A DNA stretch of 64,000 nt from Litchfieldia alkalitelluris (GCF_002019645.1 NZ_KV917374.1:4422661-4486660), one strand, 5' to 3'; shown: positions 45,627 to 54,003, numbered from the stretch's first letter. The notes: generated by a model not told the origin, from the letters alone. Translations and numbers: made by a program.

Positions 45627-46271
45627 ATGGAAATTAATTGGTTAGAATGGTTAGGATATTTAGCTTCCCTTATTGTCCTCATCTCTTTATTAATGAGTTC
45701 AATTATTAAATTAAGATGGATAAATTTAATAGGTTCCAGCTTATTTTCCCTATATGGATTTTTAATAGGTGCTTTACCCGTTGGGCTAATGAACTTAGGT
45801 ATAGCCCTTATAAACATCTACTATCTTGTGAAAATATATAGCGCAAGTGCTAAGAAAGAATATTTTAACATTCTCTCGATTGAAAGCGATTCCGAATATC
45901 TAAACCATTTCCTAAACTTTTATAAAGAAGGACTAAAAAAGTTTGCAGATCTTTCTAAAATAAAAGCAAACACATATGATGTCAGTTTTTATATTTTGCG
46001 TAATATGGTTCCGGCGGGAGTGTTTTTAGGTTCTAAGCACGATGAAAACACCTTAAAGGTAGAACTTGATTTTGTTATTCCAGAGTATAGAGATTTTAAG
46101 ATTGGCGAATTTGTATACGAAGACAGTAAAGATTACTTCTTAGATAAAGGCTATAACAGATTAATCAGCTATTCATCAGTTGATGAACATATCGTTTATT
46201 TGAGAAAAATGGGCTTTAAAGAAAAAGAGGAAAATGGAAGCAAATACTTTGAAAAATTAATTACGAAGTAG
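45627..46271 (+). CDS. YgjV-like membrane protein with GNAT-type C-terminal domain
   Basis: The 214-residue protein has three membrane spans in the first 75 residues (WLEWLGYLASLIVLISLLMSS, LRWINLIGSSLFSLYGFLIG, GLMNLGIALINIYYLVKIYS), the YgjV/lipid-A-synthesis-like pattern. A soluble C-terminus containing VPAGVFLGSKHDENTLKVELDFVIPEYRDFKIGEFVYE and YLRKMGFKEKEENGSKYFEKLI follows, shaped like an N-acetyltransferase core. The function is unknown. The ATG is 11 bases after AAAGGGG, a wide spacing. Confidence 0.72.
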   Translation: MEINWLEWLGYLASLIVLISLLMSSIIKLRWINLIGSSLFSLYGFLIGALPVGLMNLGIALINIYYLVKIYSASAKKEYFNILSIESDSEYLNHFLNFYKEGLKKFADLSKIKANTYDVSFYILRNMVPAGVFLGSKHDENTLKVELDFVIPEYRDFKIGEFVYEDSKDYFLDKGYNRLISYSSVDEHIVYLRKMGFKEKEENGSKYFEKLITK

Positions 46272-46310
46272 TCAAAAATGGCCCGTTAATTTGTAGTAAA
46301 ATTAGCATGA

Positions 46311-46338
46311 AAAGCGCTTGGAGTTTCAAGCGCTTTTA
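46311..46338 (+). terminator. Terminator after the YgjV-like gene
   Basis: AAAAGCGCTTG / CAAGCGCTTTT stem. Confidence 0.9.
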
Positions 46339-46481
46339 TTTTATTATTGCATTGTGGCCAAATAGGACCTCTTATACTGAACATGGGTTGTAAAGTCTAC
46401 AATGCTTCTATTGCCAACTTATAGTCACCTAATTACTTTTATAAAACTAGCAAAACGTGCAAATCTAGGAGTAACTAAACA

Positions 46482-46748
46482 TTAATCAGAAGCTTTGTTA
46501 TCCTCCATACTTACATTATTTAATGTTTTAGCTAAATAAGAAAACGTAAAATCCTCATTACAGATCCGTTTTACCCTTTCTTTCCATGAGTATAGTTGAT
46601 TAGGTACAATATACTTTTCAAGTAATTCACTAAAAGCTTTTGGATTGTTATATAGACTTTTTATGTTTAATTTTCCTCGAATCATATCTCTAATTGCTAG
46701 CGCAAAGTTGTAATCCTGAAAAAAAGCTGGATATTCTATATAAAACAC
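46482..46748 (-). CDS. Hypothetical protein (88 aa), possibly truncated
   Basis: The GTG start at 46748 has only a weak ribosome-binding site. The product (FYIEYPAFFQDYNFALAIRDMIRGKLNIKSL..., ending NNVSMEDNKASD) is partly helical and shows no recognisable domain. It may be the remnant of a longer gene. No partner gene is evident. Confidence 0.4.
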   Translation of the reverse strand: MFYIEYPAFFQDYNFALAIRDMIRGKLNIKSLYNNPKAFSELLEKYIVPNQLYSWKERVKRICNEDFTFSYLAKTLNNVSMEDNKASD

Positions 46749-46811
46749 CTCACTGCATATTACCCTAATTCTATAAGTATCTTACTATGTAAGATTTACA
46801 TTATATATATA

Positions 46812-46845
46812 AACAAGAGTTGATTCCTCAACTCCTGTTTTTTGG
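46812..46845. terminator. Hairpin left of the acetyltransferase gene
   Basis: ACAAGAGTTGA / TCAACTCCTGT stem with GTTTTTT on the right and ATATATAA on the left. It probably ends the leftward GNAT gene, although its better T-tract faces right. Confidence 0.6.
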
Positions 46846-46851
46846 TTCGCT

Positions 46852-47403
46852 TTAATTTTTAACAACCGGTTTTAAAGCTTCCCATTCTTCCCTCAATATT
46901 CCCATACGTATGGAATCATAATAGTTGTCTTCATAAAACCGTACCTTTCTAATACGAGCTTCCATTTGCATACCTAACTTTTCCGCAACTTTAATCATTC
47001 TTTCATTACCAGACCATGTGGTTAATCCTGCTCTTACAAGTGGCAACGAATTAAAGATATGATTAAGCCAAAGCCTTAGAGCACGAGTTCCTATTCCTTT
47101 ATTCCAATTATTAGCTTGGTGAATCACGATTCCTAATTCTAACCATTTACATTGTTCATCTTCATAATAATAAGAGACCATACCACATACTACTTCATTA
47201 GAGATAATGACCCAACGATTCCCTTTATCTACCCATGTTGGTGCAGTTTCCATGAACGTTTTAAAGGGCATTGATTTATGAGGAAAATAAGGGGCATCCC
47301 ATTTTTTCCATTCAGGGGCGTCTTCCTTATAAATTAATTCCCAAAGTTTTGGTAAATCTCGTTCCTCAACGGGACGTATAACTAATTCTTTATCTTGGTA
47401 CAT
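46852..47403 (-). CDS. GNAT-family acetyltransferase (RimJ/YdaF-like)
   Basis: The 183-residue protein has LVIRPVEERDLPKLWEL at the N-terminus, ELGIVIHQANNWNKGIGTRALRLWLNHIF as the acetyl-CoA pyrophosphate-binding region, and GNERMIKVAEKLGMQMEARIRKVRFYEDNYYDSIRMGILREEW at the C-terminus, which is typical of the ribosomal-protein-type GNATs. The substrate (protein N-terminus or small molecule) is unknown. AGAGGA precedes the ATG at 47403. Confidence 0.88.
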   Translation of the reverse strand: MYQDKELVIRPVEERDLPKLWELIYKEDAPEWKKWDAPYFPHKSMPFKTFMETAPTWVDKGNRWVIISNEVVCGMVSYYYEDEQCKWLELGIVIHQANNWNKGIGTRALRLWLNHIFNSLPLVRAGLTTWSGNERMIKVAEKLGMQMEARIRKVRFYEDNYYDSIRMGILREEWEALKPVVKN

Positions 47404-47657
47404 ATAAGTCCTCTTTCCAAAGTTTTTTAGTTTTCTAAATTGAAAAGAAGATTTAGAATCTACTTTTCAATCACCTTGTTGAATTGTATGTTTTTCATCT
47501 TTATCACACCTTTCTCTTTATGGTTTTATTGTATCATTTTTCCAGTTGCTTGTTTAAGTAGTTTTTATTAACCCGACCTAACAGTCTAAACTAAGCTACC
47601 AGTTTAGCTAGTCTATTCACAACCAAAGACAAAGGATATTCGGCGATTCTTTGACTT

Positions 47658-48359
47658 TTATTTAACTCCACCAAAAACAGCAAGTTCCATCCACTTGAAA
47701 TAACAGTCCGAATGCTTAAAACCGATTTCTCTAAGCCAATTAACCTGGATATCTACCCTTTCTAGAATATTATCATTCATGTCAGGGCGACTAAAATAGT
47801 CATTAGCTACCTCCTGTCGATCCCTATTATTATGAATTGAAAGATGTTCAATAAAAAGTTCATCATACAATTTTTCAATTTCAGGGGAAGCAGAAGCTGT
47901 ATGTTCCACGTTTATGAAAATTCCACCAGGTGCTAAGAGATTATATATATCTTTATAAAGCTCCTGTTTCCTATCGTGAGTCAGATGGTGTATAGCAAAT
48001 CCTGATACAATGCAATCAATGGAATTCGGCTCAGCAAAGTCTTTAATAGAGCGGCTAAAATCACCGTAGATAATCTCACACCGATTGCTATACTCACTCA
48101 TGTATTTAACAGCTGCTTGAATCATTGGTTCAGAATGGTCTAGCAAAATTGCAGAAGCATTTGAATATGTTTTAAGCAAAATTTCAGCTAAAAAACCATT
48201 TCCACAACCTAAATCCATGATTTTTTTAGGATTAGGCATAAAATGATTTACAACTTGAAGCATGATCTTTGCTTGTTCAGCCCCGAAAGGAATTCCTCCC
48301 CTTACCTTTTCTAAATAATGTTGTGTAACATCCTGTCTTTGCCAATTTGTTTCCACCAC
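47658..48359 (-). CDS. Class I SAM-dependent methyltransferase under a T-box-like leader
   Basis: The 233-residue protein has motif I MDLGCGNGFLAEIL, motif II AILLDHSEP, the acidic loop IIYGDFSRSI and motif post-I VSGFAIHHLTHDRKQELYKDIYNLLAPGGIFINVEH, the UbiE/Coq5-like pattern. It ends in WLREIGFKHSDCYFKWMELAVFGG. The target is unknown. GGGGGG precedes the GTG start at 48359. The leader contains a T-box and a terminator, so expression should respond to an uncharged tRNA; this suggests an amino-acid-linked substrate. Confidence 0.87.
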   Translation of the reverse strand: MVETNWQRQDVTQHYLEKVRGGIPFGAEQAKIMLQVVNHFMPNPKKIMDLGCGNGFLAEILLKTYSNASAILLDHSEPMIQAAVKYMSEYSNRCEIIYGDFSRSIKDFAEPNSIDCIVSGFAIHHLTHDRKQELYKDIYNLLAPGGIFINVEHTASASPEIEKLYDELFIEHLSIHNNRDRQEVANDYFSRPDMNDNILERVDIQVNWLREIGFKHSDCYFKWMELAVFGGVK

Positions 48360-48384
48360 TTTCCCCCCTTAAATATATAAGTAT

Positions 48385-48610
48385 AAATAAAAAAGCCTAT
48401 CGTCCTTTTAGAGACTAGGCTAATATACGTGGTACCACTTTTTTTGATTTGTTCCATTTAAGACAAAAAGACTCATTTACATAACTACTTTCGGATCAAC
48501 CGTTAAGGCTTACAGTTCAGCCCTTAACAACTATGGGCAAATCGGGTACTATTGACAATATTTCACCGACGATAACTAAATAATTAATCAATACCTATAC
48601 TTAACAGCAA
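48385..48610 (-). ncRNA. T-box-like leader (tRNA-sensing riboswitch)
   Basis: On the reverse strand AAGTGGTACCACG (48441-48428) matches the T-box core GGGTGGTACCGCG with a few changes. It is followed by a terminator, AGCCTA-GTC...GGAC-GATAGGCT then TTTTTT (48422-48385). Upstream are a long stem (GTTAAGGGCT / AGCCTTAAC) and a GGTGAAA segment like the distal stem I of T-boxes. The UGGU bulge would pair with a tRNA whose discriminator base is A. I could not place the specifier codon with confidence. Confidence 0.75.
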
Positions 48611-48759
48611 CGCACTTTAATATTTTAAATTTTCTTAATTTTATTACGAATATATCTAGGTAGTCAACCGTATTTTTCGTCATTCTAGGCAATTAACTCC
48701 TGTGGAATTGCGTAAAACTATTGCTCGCAGCGAATGAAACTCCATTACTAAGTTATTTT

Positions 48760-48845
48760 TTGGGTAGACCATCCATGCAAATTTAAATATTCGCACCATG
48801 GAGGATGAAAATGTTTTGTTCCCTCAGTGTGGAGGGAGAGCAACT
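48760..48845 (+). repeat. Left fragment of the dispersed palindromic repeat
   Basis: GGGTAGACCATCCATGC, then ATTCGCACCATGGAGGATGAAAATG and TCAGTGTGGAGGGAGAGC, match the left end of the element at 54246. The homology stops where array 4 begins. The matching right-end motif (ATAGACATCCATGCTAA and TTTTTCAGGGTAGACAT) lies beyond the array at 49305-49345. Confidence 0.8.
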
Positions 48846-48870
48846 AGGCAACTACTGATCTTTCGGTCTC

Positions 48871-49275
48871 GAATGCTTTTCATTCCTTTTGTTGGATTTG
48901 GGCATGTGAAAGGGAATGAAACAATGCTTTTCATTCCCTTTGTTGGGCTTTGGGCATGTGAAAGGGAATCAAACAATGCTTTTCATTCCCCTTTGTTGGG
49001 CTTTGGGCATGTGAAAGGGAATGAAACAATGCTTTTCATTCCTTTTGTTGGGCTTTGGGCATGTGAAAGGGAATCAAACAATGCTTTTCATTCCCTTTGT
49101 TAGGCTTTGGGCATGTGAAAGGGAATGAAACAATGCTTTTCATTCCTTTTGTTGGGCTTTGGGCATGAGTAAGGGAATCAAACAATGCTTTTCATTCCTT
49201 TTGTTGGATTTGGGCATGTGAAAGGGAATCAAACAATGCTTTTCATTCCTTTTGTTGGGTTTTGGGCATTAATAT
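48871..49275. repeat. Array 4: tandem 52-bp hairpin repeats, CATTCCC family, 8 units
   Basis: CATTCC starts at 48881, 48932, 48984, 49037, 49089, 49141, 49193 and 49244 (steps 51-53, mostly 52). Each unit has AAAGGGAAT(G/C)AAA - CAATGCT - TTTCATTCC(C/T)TTT and the linker GTTGGGCTTTGGGCATGTG. The sequence is unrelated to arrays 1-3, yet the period and the one-hairpin-per-unit layout are the same. It sits inside a split copy of the dispersed palindromic repeat. Confidence 0.95.
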
Positions 49276-49349
49276 GGGAATTGGAACTCTCCGACCTAGG
49301 TATTTGCAGGATAGACATCCATGCTAAATTCTTTTTCAGGGTAGACATT

Positions 49350-50054
49350 TTAACTTAAAAGCCTTAACCGATAACAATTCATTGCTGTTTGTCCCAAGTG
49401 CTCCACTAAATTATAATTAGCATAAGCCCCAACAATGGCTCCAAAACCAGGAATGAGCTGAAGCATTTTCACTAAATCAATATAATCACGATACTCTTGT
49501 TGAAAAACTTGCCAATCAACTTCACGAAGCCTTTCTTTTTCAACTTCCCAATTCTCAATCTGTTCTAACAGATGTGGTCTTTGTCCTTCACTTGAGAAAG
49601 CTAACTGAAATACATATAGGATAAAAATTCGTTCCTCATACTTTTTAGTATCAAATCCATAAGTAGCCGCAGTTTCAAATAAAAATTTCATTTTGATTGA
49701 TAATAGTAGAGGAAAATCAGCCATTCCAAGAAATATTCCACCAGCCCCTGTTCCTGCTCCTTCGACAGCAGCTGTTTTTTTATATTGGTTCATTAATTGA
49801 ATTATTTTTTCATCCTTCTCCTTAAGCGACAATGAATGAGTATCCTTCACTTTTGTCGTATATTCCGATCCCACCAAAGTGGCTTCAACCATCTTCTTTA
49901 TACTTTCAGTGATGACCTTATGTACTTTTGTAGGTATCTTTTCATTCACTTTATTTTGAAGTTTCTTAGACAACCTATTAACAAAAGAGGTCTTCCCAGT
50001 TATTTTTCTTTTCCATTGATTTAAATCCTCATAAATTCGTTCTTCATAACTCAT
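49350..50054 (-). CDS. ecsC: EcsC-family protein
   Basis: The 234-residue protein has the EcsC pattern AAVEGAGTGAGGIFLGMADFPLLLSIKMKFLFETAATYGFDTKKYEERIFILYVFQLAF and a C-terminal LQLIPGFGAIVGAYANYNLVEHLGQTAMNCYRLRLL. It is the third gene of the ecs operon, as in B. subtilis, and its biochemical role is unknown. GGGGGA lies before the ATG at 50054; the longer in-frame extension lacks support. Array 4 and repeat fragments start directly past its stop, and no simple terminator is seen. Confidence 0.9.
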   Translation of the reverse strand: MSYEERIYEDLNQWKRKITGKTSFVNRLSKKLQNKVNEKIPTKVHKVITESIKKMVEATLVGSEYTTKVKDTHSLSLKEKDEKIIQLMNQYKKTAAVEGAGTGAGGIFLGMADFPLLLSIKMKFLFETAATYGFDTKKYEERIFILYVFQLAFSSEGQRPHLLEQIENWEVEKERLREVDWQVFQQEYRDYIDLVKMLQLIPGFGAIVGAYANYNLVEHLGQTAMNCYRLRLLS

Positions 50055-50117
50055 CCTGCTTCCCCCAGGCTTCTGATCGTATAAGAAAAGGAACCCCAAT
50101 GGAATTCCCTAAAAAAT

Positions 50118-51338
50118 TTATAGCATTTTTAACAACCTTGTTTTGATATAGTGATTCACAAAGAAATAAATGAAGACCACTCCCACTACAATCAAGAGCA
50201 GTGCAAAAAGCCATTGTCCAGATACTAGAATAAAGATGCTAAAAATGAAAGTTTGAATCATCAGAATCGATGTCATTAACTTTAAAAATGAAGCTGTACG
50301 AATAGATAATGGTAGTGGATATAGATCTAACCATATCTTCAAATGGTGATGTCTCCACAATGTCATTAATTGATAGCCTGTTAAATATAGAAATAGTAAT
50401 CCAATTGCCAAATTGCCATATTCCATTTGTAGAAAATACAATGCAAGGCCACCAATAATCGTTAATCTTATATAAATACCAAGATAATCGCTTGTGCGCA
50501 GAAATGTTCTTAAATATAAATAACCAAACGTATTTTTCTGTGAATACTTACTAAATGTAGTGATCCAATTTAACCATCTTCTTCTTTTTATGCGTTCCTG
50601 TAACTTAGGTACATCTGTAAATAAATTCGCTAATCGGTAAAAAGTCATCATACGTTTTGATTCTAAATCAATAAGTAAATCCCACTTCAGCCCTCTTTTG
50701 CTTCTTGCTTTATAAAAATAAGCTAATAAGCCAATCTTAATGGCGATAACTGCAAATAAAAGGTATACAGATACACTTTCAAATAAAAAGTAACAGAGTA
50801 CGAAATTTAGAAATAGTCGAATGAGAATATCACTATATTTAGAGATTGATCCATATAGGAAGTGGATATTCCATGTCATTAATAAATTCCACATTTTGCT
50901 TAATAATACAATGACAAAAATAACCCCTAGGTGTGTTAATGTATGTTCTTCTGAAAGTTTTAAATAAAGAGGGGCGATTATTGCAAACAAAATTAATAGC
51001 ACGTAACTTTGAAACACTGAACTTAACGTGTATGCCTTTTGAAAATATGTATCAAGCTTCTTCTCAATTGGTAATAAAAAAACCAAATCGGGTTCTTTCA
51101 GAAGTGTTTGTACTGTTCCGTTGGTAAGAAACATAGCTAATACAACTGATATGATGAATACATAAGGAATGTGATCTGGGAGGTCTTCTAACCACCGATT
51201 ATAATAAAAGGCAGCCCCTCCAGTGAAAAAAATTAAAGCAATTAGCAGATGATCATTAAACATATATTTTAAATAACGGCGAATTTCCGTTGTGAATTGA
51301 TTATATCTTTTCTTCCACAGTTCATTGATATCAACCAT
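50118..51338 (-). CDS. ecsB: ABC transporter permease EcsB
   Basis: The 406-residue membrane protein has about ten spans and the EcsB signatures PDHIPYVFIISVVLAMFLTNGTVQTLLKEPDLVFLLPIEKKLDTYFQKAYTLS and LRTSDYLGIYIRLTIIGGLAL. With EcsA it forms an ABC exporter that in B. subtilis affects secretion, competence and intramembrane protease function. Its start overlaps the ecsA stop by eight bases. Confidence 0.94.
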   Translation of the reverse strand: MVDINELWKKRYNQFTTEIRRYLKYMFNDHLLIALIFFTGGAAFYYNRWLEDLPDHIPYVFIISVVLAMFLTNGTVQTLLKEPDLVFLLPIEKKLDTYFQKAYTLSSVFQSYVLLILFAIIAPLYLKLSEEHTLTHLGVIFVIVLLSKMWNLLMTWNIHFLYGSISKYSDILIRLFLNFVLCYFLFESVSVYLLFAVIAIKIGLLAYFYKARSKRGLKWDLLIDLESKRMMTFYRLANLFTDVPKLQERIKRRRWLNWITTFSKYSQKNTFGYLYLRTFLRTSDYLGIYIRLTIIGGLALYFLQMEYGNLAIGLLFLYLTGYQLMTLWRHHHLKIWLDLYPLPLSIRTASFLKLMTSILMIQTFIFSIFILVSGQWLFALLLIVVGVVFIYFFVNHYIKTRLLKML

Positions 51339-52068
51339 GGCTATCCCTCGTTAACTCTAGGTAAATATCATCTAAGGTTGCATTCGACATCTTAAATTGC
51401 TCTCTTAAGTCGTTTAAATTACCTTTAGCTTTCACCTTACCATCATGTAAAATCACGAACGAATCACAATACCTCTCAGCGGTAGCTAAAATATGAGTAG
51501 ACATCAATATTCCTGCTCCACTTTGTTTCATTCGATTCATTATATCTAGCAAAGATTGAATCCCAAGCGGATCTAAACCCACAAATGGTTCATCAATTAT
51601 ATATAATGATGGTTCAACAAGAAACGCACACATAATCATTACTTTTTGCTTCATTCCTTTTGAGAAGTGTGCAGGGAAAAATGTTAGTTTCTTTTCCATC
51701 CGGAATTCCTTTAGCAATGGTGTTAACCTAATTTCGAATTCTTCTTTTCTGATTCCATAAGCCATAGCGGTAAGCTCTAAATGTTCACGAAGCGTAAGTT
51801 CATCATATAAAATTGGGGTTTCTGGGATAAAGCTGAACTGTGAACGATATTGTTCCAAATCTTCTTGTATTGTTTTGCCGTTGATCTTAATTTGTCCACT
51901 TCTAGGCTCCATTAGACCAATAATGTGTTTGATTGTTGTACTTTTTCCAGCTCCATTCAAGCCGATTAAACCAACAATTTCATTTTTATTTACGGTGAAT
52001 GATACGTCGTTTAAAACAGGATTTCGGGTATAGCCCCCTGTTATTTGTTCGATTTCTAATAGTCTCAT
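51331..52068 (-). CDS. ecsA: ABC transporter ATP-binding protein EcsA
   Basis: The 245-residue ATPase has Walker A GLNGAGKSTTIKHIIG, a Q-loop at FIPETPILYDELTLREHLE, the signature FSKGMKQKVMIMCAF, Walker B LYIIDEPFVGLDPLG and the switch His in STHIL. The signature SKGMKQK instead of SGGQ is typical of EcsA. It is first in the ecsABC operon and is transcribed away from hit, as in B. subtilis. Confidence 0.95.
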   Translation of the reverse strand: MRLLEIEQITGGYTRNPVLNDVSFTVNKNEIVGLIGLNGAGKSTTIKHIIGLMEPRSGQIKINGKTIQEDLEQYRSQFSFIPETPILYDELTLREHLELTAMAYGIRKEEFEIRLTPLLKEFRMEKKLTFFPAHFSKGMKQKVMIMCAFLVEPSLYIIDEPFVGLDPLGIQSLLDIMNRMKQSGAGILMSTHILATAERYCDSFVILHDGKVKAKGNLNDLREQFKMSNATLDDIYLELTRDSHG

Positions 52069-52199
52069 GATATTAATTCCTTTCTCATCATTTAACTTTT
52101 TATACTACATTCATGATATCAAAGATTGGTAAATATACCTAGTTAAAGTATTTTAAAATCTGTATATATAATGTTTATAGTGGGTATTCTAATTTTTGA

Positions 52200-52625
52200 A
52201 GAGGGAAAGGCTTTTTCATACCTTCTTTGTAAAATTAGAAATGAGGTGTCTGTTAAAGACAATTTCCTTGTTTTTTAATGATTAAAGAATGGTAAAAAGG
52301 GGATGTTACGATTGAATAATTTAGTGAGTGACTTCAACCATTGATTAAGTTCTATACAATTCACATCAATACGGAATGAGGTGTCTACGGGCCATAATTT
52401 ATGGAATCCGCGTAGAAGAAGTAATTCATTTTGTAAATGAGGTGTTTGTCAAAGACGATTTCAATGAATATAAGTTGTGATAACTTATAGTTCCTTTTAA
52501 AAGGAGATGGTCATCTTGGACAATTTGTTCAACTCACACGCTATAAACATTCATTTTTACTAAATTAAAAATGAGGTGTTTGCAAAAGATTATTCATGAT
52601 TTACCTCAAAGAGACCTTTACCCAT
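52200..52625 (+). other. Duplicated 195-bp unit of an orphan transcript
   Basis: ATGAGGTGT followed by CTG/TTG occurs at 52241, 52376, 52436 and 52571; copies 1 and 3 and copies 2 and 4 are each 195 bp apart, so the region is an old tandem duplication. Each unit also has a purine-rich ribosome-binding-like site followed by TTG-(A/G)A(T/C)-AAT-TT(A/G) (52312 and 52516), which would start peptides MNNLVSDFNH and MDNLFNSHAINIHFY. A terminator closes the region before hit. It may be a small RNA or a peptide gene pair; neither is proven. Confidence 0.55.
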
Positions 52626-52635
52626 CTTCAGGTTG

Positions 52636-52672
52636 AACAGGGTGCAGCCAACGCATGCACCCTGTTCTTTTT
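52636..52672 (+). terminator. Terminator of the orphan unit upstream of hit
   Basis: AACAGGGTGCA / TGCACCCTGTT stem followed by CTTTTTC. There is no annotated rightward gene before it, which implies a transcript from 52200-52630. Confidence 0.92.
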
Positions 52673-52794
52673 CTATATTCCCAATCAATGAGAATCGATG
52701 CTTAGTAAAACATTATTACCACATACTAAATTTAACCTATTTTAAATATATGTGATAAAATCATTTTAATACTTGTACAATGAAGGGATGAAAG

Positions 52795-53220
52795 ATGATG
52801 AGTGATTGTATTTTTTGTAAAATCATTAATGGTGAAATACCCGGTGCAAAGGTTTATGAAAATGATGATGTTCTAGCTTTTCTAGATATAAGCCAAGTAA
52901 CTAAAGGTCATACGTTAGTTATTCCGAAAGTACATAAAAAAGACTTGTATGAACTGACTCCAGAAATAGCTAGTAAAGTATTTGAAGTGGTTCCCAAAAT
53001 AGCAAATGCAATTAAACAACAATTTAACCCAGTTGGTTTAAACCTGCTAAATAACAACGGAGAAGAAGCTGGACAATCGGTTTTCCATTATCATGTTCAC
53101 ATCATACCAAGATATGGAAAAGGCGATGGGTTTGGAGCAGTTTGGAAGTCACATGCTGACCAATATAGTAGCGAAGAATTGAAAAGCATCTCAGCTAAAA
53201 TCTCTCAAGCAATTTCTTAA
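52795..53220 (+). CDS. hit: HIT-family nucleotide-binding protein
   Basis: The 141-residue protein has the Hint-type zinc and histidine-triad layout: CIFCKIINGEIPGAKVYENDDVLAFLDI at the N-terminus and HYHVHIIPRY as the triad. It hydrolyses AMP or GMP conjugates (for example phosphoramidates) in the cytosol. It is divergent from ecsA as in B. subtilis. Two tandem ATGs are possible (52795, 52798). Confidence 0.96.
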   Translation: MMSDCIFCKIINGEIPGAKVYENDDVLAFLDISQVTKGHTLVIPKVHKKDLYELTPEIASKVFEVVPKIANAIKQQFNPVGLNLLNNNGEEAGQSVFHYHVHIIPRYGKGDGFGAVWKSHADQYSSEELKSISAKISQAIS

Positions 53221-53264
53221 GTTTCACTAAGGTTTTTGTGAAAGTGTACTGGGTATTTAATATA

Positions 53265-53293
53265 GAGGCACTGCTAACATAGCAGTGCCTTTA
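53265..53293 (+). terminator. Terminator after hit
   Basis: AGGCACTGCTA / TAGCAGTGCCT stem with TTTAT tail. Confidence 0.88.
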
Positions 53294-53444
53294 TGTAACT
53301 ATGTTCTCCATTTTAAGTCTTATAAGTTTTAAAGACAATTCTCTCCAAGGTATTAGCTCTGATCATCTTAATCAACTGCCTTCTCACTTTAACTTAAAAA
53401 GTTTTTTTAATTAGTATTATTAGGTTTTTTCGCTAACTTCAAAA

Positions 53445-53474
53445 AAAAAGCTTGGATTAGATCCAAAGCTTCTT
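53445..53474 (-). terminator. Terminator after the small multidrug-export gene
   Basis: AAGCTTTGGAT / ATCCAAGCTT stem; on the reverse strand it is followed by TTTTTTTT. Confidence 0.9.
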
Positions 53475-53508
53475 GTTAGGTATTTATCTAAAAGTTCTCA
53501 ACATAAAA

Positions 53509-54003
53509 TTAAAACTTAGAAATCAGATCTTTAAAAATGCCTTTGTCTTCGTAACCTAAGATATCTACACCAAAATGTGTTAATCCAGCAAATACTAGGC
53601 CCCAAACAACGATGCTCGTAATCATCCAAATCGAAGTACTTTTCTTTGTTCCACCAAAGGTAATACACATAAAAGCTGTTAGGTGACTACCAACAAATAA
53701 TGGTCCAATAAAAGCTAAACCAAGTAATCCATATTTTTTCCATATATTTTGGGCACGGATTGCTTTTTTACTCGGTTCCTTCTTTTCTTCATCTCTTCTT
53801 CTTTTCCACTCTTTAATTTTGTGCATAAATAGAATTAATAATATAACAGTTAAGATGTTACCAAATAATGCTATTAAAATAACTGGTATTGCTGGTAAAC
53901 CAGCAATAATCGCTAATGCTATGACTCCATACCCTTCAAAAAGAGGGATTGCAGCTAATACAAAAACGACACCATATACCCAAACCAATTCCAACATATC
54001 CAT
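53509..54003 (-). CDS. Small multidrug-export-like membrane protein
   Basis: The 164-residue protein has four membrane spans and the pattern VLAAIPLFEGYGVIALAIIAGLPAIPVILIALFGNILTVILLILFMHKI ... GLLGLAFIGPLFVGSHLTAFMCITFG, matching the putative small multidrug export family (PF06695). The two Pro-rich re-entrant-like segments suggest a DedA-like transporter. The transport substrate is untested. The ATG at 54003 has GGGGGA eight bases upstream. It is an insertion relative to the B. subtilis hit-serC neighbourhood. Confidence 0.82.
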   Translation of the reverse strand: MDMLELVWVYGVVFVLAAIPLFEGYGVIALAIIAGLPAIPVILIALFGNILTVILLILFMHKIKEWKRRRDEEKKEPSKKAIRAQNIWKKYGLLGLAFIGPLFVGSHLTAFMCITFGGTKKSTSIWMITSIVVWGLVFAGLTHFGVDILGYEDKGIFKDLISKF

